From Mycolicibacter sp. MU0102 (GTDB taxonomy: Bacteria > Actinomycetota > Actinomycetes > Mycobacteriales > Mycobacteriaceae): a stretch of DNA of 64,000 nucleotides. The position numbers and the translations under genes were made by a program. The notes under the pieces were generated by a model that had not been told where the DNA came from, made no database searches, and saw only the letters and a list, made by a program, of their open reading frames with translations. This document shows positions 34,343 through 43,294 of this stretch, piece after piece (position 1 is the stretch's first letter; every line of letters starts with the position of its first letter). The stretch is from assembly GCF_963378105.1 (NCBI RefSeq), contig NZ_OY726398.1, positions 248,001 through 312,000 on the forward strand, given 5' to 3'.

Positions 34343-34402
34343 GCCGAGTGTGCGTTTTCGTTGGCAAAAGAACCTTTTCGCCACCAAAACCGCACACTCG
34401 GC
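34343..34402 (-). terminator. Long intergenic hairpin downstream of fadE6
   Basis: Two 23-bp arms (34343-34365 and 34380-34402) match at 20 positions, with a perfect 12-bp base GCCGAGTGTGCG and a 14-base loop. It lies 16 bp beyond the fadE6 stop and before the DoxD-DoxA gene. It could terminate or stabilise the fadE6 transcript. There is no poly-U tail, so it may instead be a copy of an intergenic palindromic repeat family. Confidence 0.5.
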
Positions 34403-34417
34403 GCCTATGGCGACCCG

Positions 34418-36616
34418 TTACGGGTCGCGGGGGAGGCCCAGCAGACGCTCGGCGATGATGTTGAGCTGGACCTCCGAGGTGCCGCCGTAGATCGTGGTGG
34501 CGCGGCTCATCAACAGGTATTCGGCCCACTTGCCGGGCAGCTGCTCACGATCACCGATCGCGGCATCACCGCCGAACGTGCCCACCGCGAACTCGGCGTA
34601 GCCCTGCCCGGTGCGCATCGACAGCAGCTTGGACACCGCGGCCGCCGGCATCGGGTCCTTGCCCGCCAGGGTCAGCAGCGTCGAGCGCAGGTTGAGCAGC
34701 TTGGCGGCGTGCCCTTCGGCGATCAACTGGCCGGCCCGGCGCTGTTCGCCTCCATCGAACTGGCCGTCGCCGATGAACTCCACGAAGCCATCGAGGCTGG
34801 CCAGGAACGGCATCTCGGAGCCGCCGATGGACACCCGCTCAGCCGTCAGCGTGTTGCGGCTGACCTCCCAGCCGCGGTTGACCTCACCGAGCACCAACTC
34901 GTCCGGGATGAACACATCGTCGATGAACACGGTGTTGAACATCGCTCCGCCGGTGAGTTCACGCAGCGGGCTGACCGTCACCCCCTCGGCCTTCATGTCC
35001 AGCAGGAAGTAGGTGATGCCGTCATGTTTCGGAGCGGTCGAGTCGGTCCTGGCCAGCAGGGCCCCCCACGAGGAGAACTGCGCGGCCGACGTCCAGATCT
35101 TCTGTCCGCTGATCCGCCAGCCGCCGTCGACCTTGGTTGCCTTGGTGGTCAGGCTGGCCAGGTCTGAACCCGCGCCGGGCTCGGAAAACAGTTGGCACCA
35201 GACCATTTCGCCACGGAACGTGGTAGGCAGGAAACGCTGCTTCTGCTCCTCGGTGCCGAACGCCACGATCGACGGGATCAGCCACGCGGCGATACCCATC
35301 GCCTGACGACGCACCCGGCCGGTGGAGAACTCCTGCTCGATGATGATCTGCTCGATCGGCTCGGCGGCCCGCCCCCACGGCTTCGGCAGGTAGGGCAACA
35401 CCCAGCCGCCCTCGGCGATCGCGACCGTGCGCTCGTCGTGCGCCATGGCCTTGAGGGCAGCGACCTCGGCCCGGATCTCGGCACGCAACTTCTCGGTGTC
35501 GGGGTCCAGGTCGATGTCGATCTTGCGCATCCCACCGGCAGTGGCGGTGTCGACGACCCGTTGGGGGTAGGCGGAACGGGAGCCGAATGAGGCAGCCAGA
35601 ATCAGCGCCCGCCGGTAGTACACGCCCGCGTCGTGCTCCCAGGTGAAGCCGATTCCGCCGTGCACCTGGATGCAGTCCTGGGTGCAGTGCTGCGCGGCGC
35701 TCGGGGCCAGGGTGGCCGCCACGGCCGTCGCGAACTGCACCGTTGAATCCGCGGCCTCCCAACCGTTCTCGTTCGCCTCGTCGATAGCGCGGGCGGCATC
35801 CCACACCGCGGCGGTGGCGCGCTCGGTGTCGGCGATCATCTCCGCACACTTGTGCTTGATGGCCTGGAACTGGCCGATCGGCCGGCCGAACTGCTCGCGG
35901 ATCTTGGCGTAGTCCGCCGCGGTGTCGGTGGCCCAGCGGGCCACGCCGACCGCTTCCGCGGACAGCAGCGTCGAGATCAGCGCGTGCGCGCGCGCCGCGG
36001 TGAGATTGCGCAGGATCGCGGCGTCGTCGACCTCCACGGCGTCGGCACGCACATGGGCGATCGGGCGCAGCGGGTCCACGCTTGCTACCGGCTCGATCTC
36101 GAGCTGGTCGGCGCGCAGCACCACCCACACTTCGGCGTCGTCGACCGCCACGGGCGCCACCAGCAACGACGCCTGGGCGGCGGCCGCGACGGCACGGGCC
36201 TCGCCGCGGATCACCAGGCCCGATCGCGCAGCGGTGCCGGTCAGTCCCGGGTTGATCGTGTAGCTGGCGATCACCTCTCCACCGGCCAGCCCGCTCAGCT
36301 CGGGGGCGGCCGGATTGTTCGCGGCGATCAGGGCGCTGGCGATTGCGGACGGCACAAACGGCCCGGGAACCGCGCCGTAGCCGAACTCGGCGAGCACCAC
36401 CGCCAATTCCAGGATTCCGAAACCCTGTCCGCCGGCATCCTCGGCCAGATGCACACCCGCCAAGCCCTGCTCAGCGGCGGCTCGCCAGTACGGCGGCGGG
36501 TTCTGGATCGGGGTGTCCATCGCGGCGTGCAGCATCTCGGACGGCACGGCCCGTGTCACGAAGGACCGCACGGAATCTGCGAGGTCCTGGTGCTCAGAAG
36601 TGATCGCTATCGGCAT
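34418..36616 (-). CDS. fadE6: Two-domain acyl-CoA dehydrogenase FadE6
   Basis: A 732-residue protein made of two acyl-CoA dehydrogenase modules in tandem, the same length as Rv0271c (731). The N-terminal half (1 to about 365) ends with CTQDCIQVHGGIGFTWEHDAGVYYRRA. The second half has the canonical LFSEPGAGSDLASLTT flavin motif and ends with TIYGGTSEVQLNIIAERLLGL. Only the second module keeps the usual FAD motif, so the first may be structural. It is on the minus strand, separate from the TetR/dehydrogenase pair by 57 bp. Confidence 0.94.
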   Translation of the reverse strand: MPIAITSEHQDLADSVRSFVTRAVPSEMLHAAMDTPIQNPPPYWRAAAEQGLAGVHLAEDAGGQGFGILELAVVLAEFGYGAVPGPFVPSAIASALIAANNPAAPELSGLAGGEVIASYTINPGLTGTAARSGLVIRGEARAVAAAAQASLLVAPVAVDDAEVWVVLRADQLEIEPVASVDPLRPIAHVRADAVEVDDAAILRNLTAARAHALISTLLSAEAVGVARWATDTAADYAKIREQFGRPIGQFQAIKHKCAEMIADTERATAAVWDAARAIDEANENGWEAADSTVQFATAVAATLAPSAAQHCTQDCIQVHGGIGFTWEHDAGVYYRRALILAASFGSRSAYPQRVVDTATAGGMRKIDIDLDPDTEKLRAEIRAEVAALKAMAHDERTVAIAEGGWVLPYLPKPWGRAAEPIEQIIIEQEFSTGRVRRQAMGIAAWLIPSIVAFGTEEQKQRFLPTTFRGEMVWCQLFSEPGAGSDLASLTTKATKVDGGWRISGQKIWTSAAQFSSWGALLARTDSTAPKHDGITYFLLDMKAEGVTVSPLRELTGGAMFNTVFIDDVFIPDELVLGEVNRGWEVSRNTLTAERVSIGGSEMPFLASLDGFVEFIGDGQFDGGEQRRAGQLIAEGHAAKLLNLRSTLLTLAGKDPMPAAAVSKLLSMRTGQGYAEFAVGTFGGDAAIGDREQLPGKWAEYLLMSRATTIYGGTSEVQLNIIAERLLGLPRDP

Positions 36617-36673
36617 TGATGAGGCCTTTCGGTGTGTACGTGAAGTGAATCTAACAACCAGTCGGTTGGTTGA

Positions 36674-37621
36674 CTACGGTCGGTTGACGACGTGGGTCAG
36701 GGCCTGCCCGTCGCGCAGTCGGCGGCAGTTGTCGACAGCCGCAGCCAGGTAGCGCCGCATGGTGTCGGCGGTGTACCAGCTGACATGCGGGGTCAGCACC
36801 ACGTTGTCCAAACCGAGCAGCGGATTGTCGGCGGTCACCGGCTCGACGGCGAACACGTCGAGGCCGGCCCCGGCCAGCCGCCCGCCGCGCAGCGCATCGG
36901 CCAGCGCGGTTTCGTCGACGATCGGTCCGCGAGCGGTGTTGATCAGCACCGCCTCGGGCTTCATCCGCGCCAGGGCAGCCCGGTCGATCAATCCCTCGGT
37001 CGTCTCTGTCAATGGAACGTGCAGCGAGACGATGTCCGAGGCGGCCAGCAGTTCGGGCAGGGGCCGCCAACCGGGTGTGCCGTCATCGCGGGTGCTGGTG
37101 TGCAGCACCTGCGCGCCCATGGCGGCCACGATCCCGGCCACTCGCTGGGCGATGCTGCCGAAGCCGACCAGGCCGACGGTGCAGCCGCCGATGTCGCGGC
37201 AGCGCTCGCCGAGATCGGGATCGGTCGGCCAGCCGCGGACCTCGCGGGTCGCACGGTCCAGCGGCAGTAGCCGGCGCAGCACGGCGAGCATCAGCAGAAC
37301 GGTGCCCTCGGCTACCGACGCGGCATTGGCACCGGGCATATTGGCCACCGCGATGCCGCGCTGGGTCGCGACGTCGACGTCGATGGTGTTGATTCCGACG
37401 CCGAACTTGTGCACCAGTCGCAGCGCGGGCCCGCTTCGCAGGTCGTCGCCCGAGAGCGGTCGCAGCACATGCCAGAGCACTTCAGCATCGGCCAGTTCGC
37501 GGCGGAACGTGACGTCGTCGTCGGCGGCGCACCACCGGATGTCCAGCCAATCAGACTCGGGTGCAACGAATTCCTCGACTTTGGGGCCAGGAATGAAGTG
37601 CGCCAGGACTCTCAACACCAT
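36674..37621 (-). CDS. D-isomer-specific 2-hydroxyacid dehydrogenase
   Basis: A 315-residue NAD-dependent dehydrogenase. The start at ATG 37621 (MVLRVLAHFIPG) lies 2 bp after the TetR stop. The Rossmann motif is VGLVGFGSIAQRVAG. The catalytic arginine is in INTARG, the glutamate is in DVFAVEP and the histidine is in LTPHVSWY. It reduces 2-oxoacids to D-2-hydroxyacids or the reverse. Near-contiguity with the TetR gene suggests one transcript and local control. Confidence 0.9.
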   Translation of the reverse strand: MVLRVLAHFIPGPKVEEFVAPESDWLDIRWCAADDDVTFRRELADAEVLWHVLRPLSGDDLRSGPALRLVHKFGVGINTIDVDVATQRGIAVANMPGANAASVAEGTVLLMLAVLRRLLPLDRATREVRGWPTDPDLGERCRDIGGCTVGLVGFGSIAQRVAGIVAAMGAQVLHTSTRDDGTPGWRPLPELLAASDIVSLHVPLTETTEGLIDRAALARMKPEAVLINTARGPIVDETALADALRGGRLAGAGLDVFAVEPVTADNPLLGLDNVVLTPHVSWYTADTMRRYLAAAVDNCRRLRDGQALTHVVNRP

Positions 37622-37623
37622 GC

Positions 37624-38265
37624 TCAGGCATTCTCCTCGGTGTAGATGGCCCGATAGAACACGTTGGCCAGCGTGCGGATACACGCTGCGTCGTCGGGGC
37701 CGCCGTCGTCGCGGGGCGTGGCGAGCTGGACATAACAGAACTGGTTGAGCATCGACACGATCGCCACCGCGAGCAGTTCCGGGTCGTCATTCGTGCAGTA
37801 GCCCTCGGCTTGAGCACGCTTGACCGTTTCGGTGATGTGGCCGACGGGAACCGCGCAGATCTCCGCCCAATACCGGGCGAAGTCGTCGTTGACCATCGCC
37901 AGTTGGGAGACGCCGACCATCTCGGCCAGCCGGTTGCGGTAGGTGTGCCAATGCGCGGCCGTGGCCTGCTCGATCCGCTCGCGGTTGGTCAGCCCGTGCC
38001 GCACCACGCTGGATGCTCGCTCACCGGCCTCATCGCGGAATCGCAGCGCCCATTCGGCGACCATCGCCTCTTTGGAGTCGTAGTAGTTGTAGAACGACGC
38101 CGCCGATCGGCCGGCTTCGGCCGCGATGTCGGCGATGGTGGCCGCCAGAACCCCCTTGCGGGCGATCACCGCGCGCGCCGCGGAGTCGATCGCGGCTTGG
38201 GTGCGTCGACCCCGGTGGGTGGGCAACGGGTCGCGGTGGCCGGGTTGCTCTGGGCTGGTCGACAC
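37624..38265 (-). CDS. TetR-family regulator (Rv0273c-like)
   Basis: A 213-residue TetR protein. The helix-turn-helix is visible at residues 23-67: IDSAARAVIARKGVLAATIADIAAEAGRSAASFYNYYDSKEAMV. The remainder is the helical ligand domain. It is divergent from the VOC-family gene; their 92-bp intergenic region contains a perfect 8-bp inverted repeat likely to be its operator. It is cotranscribed with the 2-hydroxyacid dehydrogenase. Position fits Rv0273c. Confidence 0.9.
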   Translation of the reverse strand: MSTSPEQPGHRDPLPTHRGRRTQAAIDSAARAVIARKGVLAATIADIAAEAGRSAASFYNYYDSKEAMVAEWALRFRDEAGERASSVVRHGLTNRERIEQATAAHWHTYRNRLAEMVGVSQLAMVNDDFARYWAEICAVPVGHITETVKRAQAEGYCTNDDPELLAVAIVSMLNQFCYVQLATPRDDGGPDDAACIRTLANVFYRAIYTEENA

Positions 38266-38304
38266 CGGAACACACCTTCCTGTCTTGGTAGGTCTGGATC
38301 AAAC

Positions 38305-38326
38305 CTGAATCTGATGTTAGATTCAG
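38305..38326. promoter_or_regulatory. TetR operator candidate between the TetR and VOC genes
   Basis: CTGAATCT, six bases, AGATTCAG is a perfect 8-bp inverted repeat of 22 bp total, the usual size for a TetR dimer site. It lies 39 bp upstream of the TetR start and 31 bp upstream of the VOC start, in an otherwise AT-richer divergent promoter. Control of both directions is likely. Confidence 0.7.
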
Positions 38327-38357
38327 TTTCAGATCTTGACCAGAGGAGTGTCCGCAC

Positions 38358-38933
38358 ATGATCAAGCCGCACGGTGTCAACACCGAATTCGAAATCAGCG
38401 GGATCAACCACGTAGCGATGGTGTGCTCCGACATGGAACGCACCGTCGACTTCTACAGCAACACCTTGGGCATGCCCCTGATCAAGTCGCTCGACCTGCC
38501 CGCGGGCATCGGTCAGCACTTTTTCTTCGATGCCGGTAACGGAGACTGCGTGGCCTTCTTCTGGTTCCGCGACGCTCCGGACCGGGTGCCCGGCATCTCC
38601 TCGCCGGCCGCCATCCCCGGAATCGGCGAGATCACCAGCGCGGTGAGCACGCTCAATCACCTGGCCTTCCATGTGCCGGCGGACAAGTTCGACGCCTACC
38701 GCCAGCGGCTGAAGGAAAAGGGGGTGCGGGTCGGCCCGGTCCTCAACCATGACGAGTCCGAGTGGCAGGCGAGCCCGACGTTGCACCCGGGGGTGTATGT
38801 CCGGTCCTTCTACTTCCAGGACCCCGACGGAATCACGCTGGAATTCGCTTGCTGGACCAAGGAATTCACTGGCGATGAAGAGCATGTCGCGCCCAAGACG
38901 GCAGCTGACCGGCGGGTTCCGGCCAGCACCTAG
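38358..38933 (+). CDS. VOC/glyoxalase-family dioxygenase-like protein (Rv0274-like)
   Basis: A 191-residue vicinal-oxygen-chelate protein with two beta-alpha-beta-beta-beta repeats. Metal ligands are likely His in INHVAMVCSD, His in LNHLAFHVP and Glu in ITLEFACW. GGAG sits 8-9 bases before the ATG. It matches Rv0274. Reaction type (isomerase, dioxygenase or epimerase) is unknown. Its divergent TetR neighbour probably regulates it. Confidence 0.88.
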   Translation: MIKPHGVNTEFEISGINHVAMVCSDMERTVDFYSNTLGMPLIKSLDLPAGIGQHFFFDAGNGDCVAFFWFRDAPDRVPGISSPAAIPGIGEITSAVSTLNHLAFHVPADKFDAYRQRLKEKGVRVGPVLNHDESEWQASPTLHPGVYVRSFYFQDPDGITLEFACWTKEFTGDEEHVAPKTAADRRVPAST

Positions 38934-38941
38934 AAACTGCG

Positions 38942-39928
38942 TCAACGCGGCGCGAGGCTGATCACCAGATCCAGTTCGTCGATGCAGGTGTCGATGGCGG
39001 AGGACAGCAACGGCGTCGCATTGCTGGACCGTGCCACCACCATGTGACGGCGGGCCGCTGTCGCGTGCGCCGTTGCGGCAGCGGGCACGTCATGGGTGAG
39101 GGCAGCAGCCGCCGCGGCGAGCTCGCCGACTGCTTGCTGGACCGGTTCGCCAAGCGGTTCGGTGGTCCCGGTGATGGTGCGCGCCAGTTGCACGACGGAA
39201 TTAGCCAGCAGGGACAGTTGCGCGGCCTGCTGGTCGGCGGTGCGGGTCGCGGTCCGCAGCGACCAGCGAAGCGGGCATACTCGCGCCAACTGTTCGGCGG
39301 TACCGCGCGCTTCGGACAGGCGTGCCAGACGATCGTGCAGCGCAGCCGCGACTGACAACATCCAGTCGGAATCGCCGGTGTGGCACTGCGTCTGAGTGAG
39401 GATGTCGTGCACGGCTGCCAATGCTTCGGCTCGGGCATCGGCCAGGACAGCTACCGGGTTTCTAGGGAAGATCACGATGCTGAAGATCGCCGCGATCCCG
39501 CCGCCGACCAGTGCGTCGAACAGCCTCTCCGTTCCGATACCGCTGTGCGGTAGCGCCAACACCAGAATGGCCGAGATGACCGTCTGGTTGACGAACATGG
39601 GACGGTGCTGCAGGAAACCTCGCCCGATCAGCAACGCGGCAGACAGCGCGACCAGGACGACCACGGTCATCGCGATCGGTCCGGTACCCAGCAGCATGTT
39701 TACCAAGCTGCCTAATCCGATTCCCAGCCCGACCCCCACCACCATCTCGGCTGCGAGCTCGGCGCGGACCACGTTCGTCGCCCACATGCACACCGCGGCA
39801 GCGATCGGCGCGAAGAACGGGGCAGTATGGTCGAGCACGTCGCGGGCCAAGTACCAAGCCACGCCCGCGGCGAGCGCGGTCTGCAGGATCGCCCACACGG
39901 TGGCTCGCAATCGCGACGTACCGACCAT
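38942..39928 (-). CDS. FUSC-family (aromatic acid exporter-like) membrane protein
   Basis: A 328-residue protein with an N-terminal half of about six membrane segments (AILQTALAAGVAWYLA, FFAPIAAAVCMWATNVV, MTVVVLVALSAALLIG, TVISAILVLALPHSG). The C-terminal half is helical and cytoplasmic. This is the FUSC/ArAE fold, used for efflux of aromatic acids. It lies 26 bp beyond selB on the same strand but has no evident link to selenium. Confidence 0.82.
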   Translation of the reverse strand: MVGTSRLRATVWAILQTALAAGVAWYLARDVLDHTAPFFAPIAAAVCMWATNVVRAELAAEMVVGVGLGIGLGSLVNMLLGTGPIAMTVVVLVALSAALLIGRGFLQHRPMFVNQTVISAILVLALPHSGIGTERLFDALVGGGIAAIFSIVIFPRNPVAVLADARAEALAAVHDILTQTQCHTGDSDWMLSVAAALHDRLARLSEARGTAEQLARVCPLRWSLRTATRTADQQAAQLSLLANSVVQLARTITGTTEPLGEPVQQAVGELAAAAAALTHDVPAAATAHATAARRHMVVARSSNATPLLSSAIDTCIDELDLVISLAPR

Positions 39929-39954
39929 GTTGCTAGCAAACCGTACGTCGCCGA

Positions 39955-41751
39955 TCAGCGCACCACTTCCCGGTGGACCGCATCGATCCGGCGGGTCCAG
40001 CCGCGCGCATCGAGATACTCCAGCAAGGGGATCGCCACCCGCCGGGTGGTGTTCAGCGCTTGCTTGGCCTGGGTGGCGGTGAAAGGCTGTTCCAGCGAAG
40101 CCAATTCGCGCATCGCTAACGCCGGCGCAGTCGGCAGCAGCACCAGATTCTCGGCCAGGCGTAACAGTCGCCCCACTCGTTCGGCAGCCGCCAGTTCCCG
40201 TATCCCCAGGTGCAGCGCGGCCAGGTCGTCGGCCTCCGGGGCATGAAATGGGGACGCCGCCAGCCGGGATTCCAACTCGGCGACGCCGTCTTCGGCGGGG
40301 CCGAGATCGTCACGGCCGCCCGGCAGTCGAATCAGTCCGTCATGTTGTTGAAGCCCCGCGGCGACCACAAGTTCGTCGAGCAGTGCGGGATCGGGTAGCG
40401 CGAGCCGATCGGCCGCCGCGCCCCGCGACAGCCCGGCGGACAGCGGATCGCGCTCCCGCAGTTCACGCGCGGCGCTCCGCAGCCGGTCCCGCCACGCCTG
40501 ATACGTGGCGGCGTGCACCCACCAGCCGCCGATCACGGTCACCTCCGGCGGTACCGGGGGGAGCTCGTACCCGAGCAACTGCAGTTGGCGTTGCGCCACC
40601 GCACCGCGGCGGGTCACTTCGGCCAGGACTCGGCCGGCCTGGTCGGCCGGATCGGTGCCGGTGAGCTGGTCGGCGCGTCGGGCCGCGTCACCGCGCCGCC
40701 GCAGGGCAGGCGGATCGGCATCGAGCACCACTACCCCGCCCAGTACGCGACGGGCACCCGGGTCGCGCAGTACCAGATGATCCGAAAACGTCAGCGGCAA
40801 CGGGCTTTCCAAAGTAATTCGGGCATGCTCTATGTCCAGGACTCGCAGCCGGGCCGGCACCGCGGCCGTGCCCAGGTGCACCACAAGCCGCTCGGGTGCC
40901 TCGGGTAGCGGGCAACCGGCGCGGTGCCGAACGTCGGCGACGGTGGTGGTCAGCCACTCGCCGGAGCTGACCAGTGCGTCCCCGCGCCGCACCTCGCCAG
41001 AAGACACCCCGCGCAGATTGACCGCCGCCCGCGCCGTGGGGCGCAGTGCCGAATGCGTCTCACCGCAACTCTGCAGCCCGCGGATGACCACCGCACGAGA
41101 ATGCCCACGATCCAGCAACTGCAGGTGATCGCCGGTGGCTAACGAGCCCGCGGTCAGGGTGCCGGTGACCACCGTCCCGGCCCCGGTGATGGTGAACGAG
41201 CGGTCCACCCAGAGCCGAACACGCCCCGTGCTCGACGGTGGGGGAAGCTCGGCCAACAGGTCGTCGAGCACAGCGCGCAGCGTGTCCAGGCCGGTACCGT
41301 CCAGCGCTGACACGGCGACGATCGGGGCGTCAGCCAGACCCGTCTGAGCCAATTCGGTGCGGACCTGATCGGACACCTCAGCGACACGTTGATCGCCGGC
41401 CCGATCGATACGGGTGAGCACCACCACTCCCTGCGTAATGCCCAGGGCCGCAATGGCGTCGCGGTGATCGCCGGACTGCGCCCGCCAGCCCTCGTCGGCG
41501 GCGACCACGAAGCACACCACCGAGGCCGGTCCCAGGCCGGCCAGGGTGTTGGGCAGAAACCGTTCGTGGCCCGGGACATCGACGAAGGCCACGCGCCGGC
41601 CCGACGGCAGTGCGGACCAGGCGAAACCCAGGTCGATGGTGAGTCCACGCCGGCGCTCCTCGGCCCAGCGGTCGGGCTCCATCCCGGTGAGCGCCCGCAC
41701 CAGGGTGGATTTGCCGTGGTCGACGTGGCCGGCGGTGGCAATAACAAACAT
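39955..41751 (-). CDS. selB: Selenocysteine-specific elongation factor SelB
   Basis: A 598-residue translational GTPase. G1 is GHVDHGKST at residues 8-16, G3 is DVPGH, and the G4 position reads TRID. EF-Tu-like domains 2 and 3 follow, then a C-terminal region of winged-helix repeats (from about residue 380) that in other bacteria binds the SECIS hairpin. It delivers selenocysteyl-tRNA to UGA codons next to a SECIS. It lies 12 bp after selA in the same direction, downstream of tRNA-Sec, so tRNA-Sec, selA and selB form one unit. Confidence 0.95.
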   Translation of the reverse strand: MFVIATAGHVDHGKSTLVRALTGMEPDRWAEERRRGLTIDLGFAWSALPSGRRVAFVDVPGHERFLPNTLAGLGPASVVCFVVAADEGWRAQSGDHRDAIAALGITQGVVVLTRIDRAGDQRVAEVSDQVRTELAQTGLADAPIVAVSALDGTGLDTLRAVLDDLLAELPPPSSTGRVRLWVDRSFTITGAGTVVTGTLTAGSLATGDHLQLLDRGHSRAVVIRGLQSCGETHSALRPTARAAVNLRGVSSGEVRRGDALVSSGEWLTTTVADVRHRAGCPLPEAPERLVVHLGTAAVPARLRVLDIEHARITLESPLPLTFSDHLVLRDPGARRVLGGVVVLDADPPALRRRGDAARRADQLTGTDPADQAGRVLAEVTRRGAVAQRQLQLLGYELPPVPPEVTVIGGWWVHAATYQAWRDRLRSAARELRERDPLSAGLSRGAAADRLALPDPALLDELVVAAGLQQHDGLIRLPGGRDDLGPAEDGVAELESRLAASPFHAPEADDLAALHLGIRELAAAERVGRLLRLAENLVLLPTAPALAMRELASLEQPFTATQAKQALNTTRRVAIPLLEYLDARGWTRRIDAVHREVVR

Positions 41752-41763
41752 GGCCGAACGCCC

Positions 41764-43071
41764 TCACCCCATCCGGTCGAGTGCGGCCCGCACCGCCGCC
41801 AGTAGCCGTCCGTCGTCGGTTTCCGGCACACAGCGCAGATCGATCAGGCAGGCGCCGTCGTGCACTCGGGGCAGCACCGCGGGATCGCCGGTGCGCAGCG
41901 CGGCGGCCGCCGATTCGGGCAACCGGACCGCCCAGCCCGGCAGCGGAACTCCCGGAGCGCCGCCGCCGCCGACGCGGCCGTCGTGGGCGACAACGGTGGC
42001 ACCGACCGCCGCGGCTAACCGCTCGGCGCGGGAACGTAACTGGTCAGGGTCGGCGTGCAGCGCCCGAGTCACCGGTGCGGGGGCGCCGGAGACGGTGGCC
42101 TCCAGGGCGGCGAGGGTGAGTTTGTCGGCGCGGACCGCGCGGGCCAACGGGTGCCGAGCAAGCCGGGAGATCACCTCAGCGCGGCCCAACACGACCCCGG
42201 CCTGCGGCCCGCCGAGCAGCTTGTCACCGCTGGCGGTCACGACGTCGGCGCCGTCGGCAAGCGTGGTGGCCGCATCCGGCTCGTCGGGCAGCAGCGGATC
42301 GGGGGCCAACAGTCCGCTGCCCAGATCGGCTACCAAGGCCACCTCGTGTTCGGTTGCCAGTGGCCGTAATTGAGCCAATCCCACCGACGCAGTGAAACCG
42401 TGGACGGCGAAATTGCTGGGGTGCACCTTGAGGATGCACCCGGTCTGGGGTCCGATGGCCTCGGCGTAGTCGCGCAGGTGGGTGCGGTTAGTGGTGCCGA
42501 CCTCCCGCAGCCTGGCCCCGGTGGAGGCGATCAGGTCCGGCAAACGGAATCCGGCCCCGATCTCGATCAGCTCGCCCCGGCTGACCACCACCTCCCGGCC
42601 GGCGGCCAGCGCGGTGGTGGCCAGCACCAGTGCCGCGGCACCGTTGTTGACCACCAACGCGTCCTCGGCGGCCGGGCAGGCCGCCAGCAGGGCGGCGCGC
42701 GCCGCGACCCCGCGCTTGGAGCGCGCGCCGGTGGCCAGGTCCAGCTCGACGTCGACGTAGCCGCTGGCCGCCACCAGCGCCTCGACCGCTGCCGCCGACA
42801 GCGGAGCTCGACCCAGATTGGTGTGCACCACCACCCCGGTGGCGTTGAGGACCGGTCGCAACGTCGTCCCCGTTTGACCGCAAAGGCCTTCCAGAACGGC
42901 GCTTTCCACTTGTTCGGGGGCGAGATCGCCGCGTCGCGCCCGATCCTGGGCGTCGCGCACCAGGCCGCGGACCACATGCTCGCCGAGCCGTGCTCGGGCC
43001 GCACGAACCGGAGGCAGCATCAACAGTGCATCGGTGCGCGGAATGGCGCGGCGGGGATCGGCGTCGGTCAC
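41764..43071 (-). CDS. selA: L-seryl-tRNA(Sec) selenium transferase SelA
   Basis: A 435-residue PLP-dependent enzyme. The GTG at 43071 is preceded by AGGAGG 6 bases upstream; an in-frame ATG at 43146 lies inside tRNA-Sec and is rejected. Family motifs: LRPVLNATGVVVHTNLGRAP, AEDALVVNNGAAALVL, VVSRGELIEIGAGFRLPD and the PLP lysine in VTASGDKLLGGPQAG. It converts seryl-tRNA(Sec) to selenocysteyl-tRNA(Sec) using selenophosphate from SelD. Position between tRNA-Sec and selB is the common bacterial arrangement. Confidence 0.96.
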   Translation of the reverse strand: MTDADPRRAIPRTDALLMLPPVRAARARLGEHVVRGLVRDAQDRARRGDLAPEQVESAVLEGLCGQTGTTLRPVLNATGVVVHTNLGRAPLSAAAVEALVAASGYVDVELDLATGARSKRGVAARAALLAACPAAEDALVVNNGAAALVLATTALAAGREVVVSRGELIEIGAGFRLPDLIASTGARLREVGTTNRTHLRDYAEAIGPQTGCILKVHPSNFAVHGFTASVGLAQLRPLATEHEVALVADLGSGLLAPDPLLPDEPDAATTLADGADVVTASGDKLLGGPQAGVVLGRAEVISRLARHPLARAVRADKLTLAALEATVSGAPAPVTRALHADPDQLRSRAERLAAAVGATVVAHDGRVGGGGAPGVPLPGWAVRLPESAAAALRTGDPAVLPRVHDGACLIDLRCVPETDDGRLLAAVRAALDRMG

Positions 43072-43094
43072 GGCTCCTCCTGGCGATACGCGGT

Positions 43095-43189
43095 TGGCGG
43101 AGGCGGACGGGAATCGAACCCGCCAGGCCGAGCTACTCGGCCTCACCGGTTTTGAAGACCGGGGAGCCCACCAGGACTCAGACGCCTCC
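43095..43189 (-). tRNA. selC: Selenocysteine tRNA, anticodon UCA
   Basis: A 95-nt tRNA reads from GGAGGCG at 43189 to an encoded CCA at 43095. The acceptor and T arms together give 13 base pairs. The D arm has a 6-bp stem (GAGTCC/GGGCTC) with a 4-base loop. The anticodon stem CCGGT/ACCGG encloses CTTCAAA, placing TCA at 43155-43153. A long variable arm (GGCCGAG, TAG, CTCGGCC) and the T loop TTCGATT complete it. These are the hallmarks of tRNA-Sec. It lies 24 bp upstream of selA on the same strand. Confidence 0.96.
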
Positions 43190-43211
43190 GCTGATCAACC
43201 TAAACCTTCAG

Positions 43212-43262
43212 CGATTTCGGCGCGGTAATGACCGCTCAGCGGAGAAAAACGCACCGAAATCG
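43212..43262. promoter_or_regulatory. 13-bp inverted repeat in the divergent selenium promoter region
   Basis: CGATTTCGGCGCG (43212-43224) and CGCACCGAAATCG (43250-43262) match as an inverted repeat at 12 of 13 positions, 25 bases apart. It lies between tRNA-Sec/selA/selB (leftward) and the hydrolase/ferredoxin reductase/selD genes (rightward). It could be an operator for both, or a hairpin in either leader. Confidence 0.5.
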
Positions 43263-43294
43263 TGGGTAGCATGACCCCGAAGGAGGCCGTGACC

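Noticed and set aside
43072..43146. N-terminal extension of selA to the ATG at 43146
   Set aside because: The extension runs through the tRNA-Sec gene and its residues do not look like SelA; the GTG at 43071 has a strong AGGAGG.
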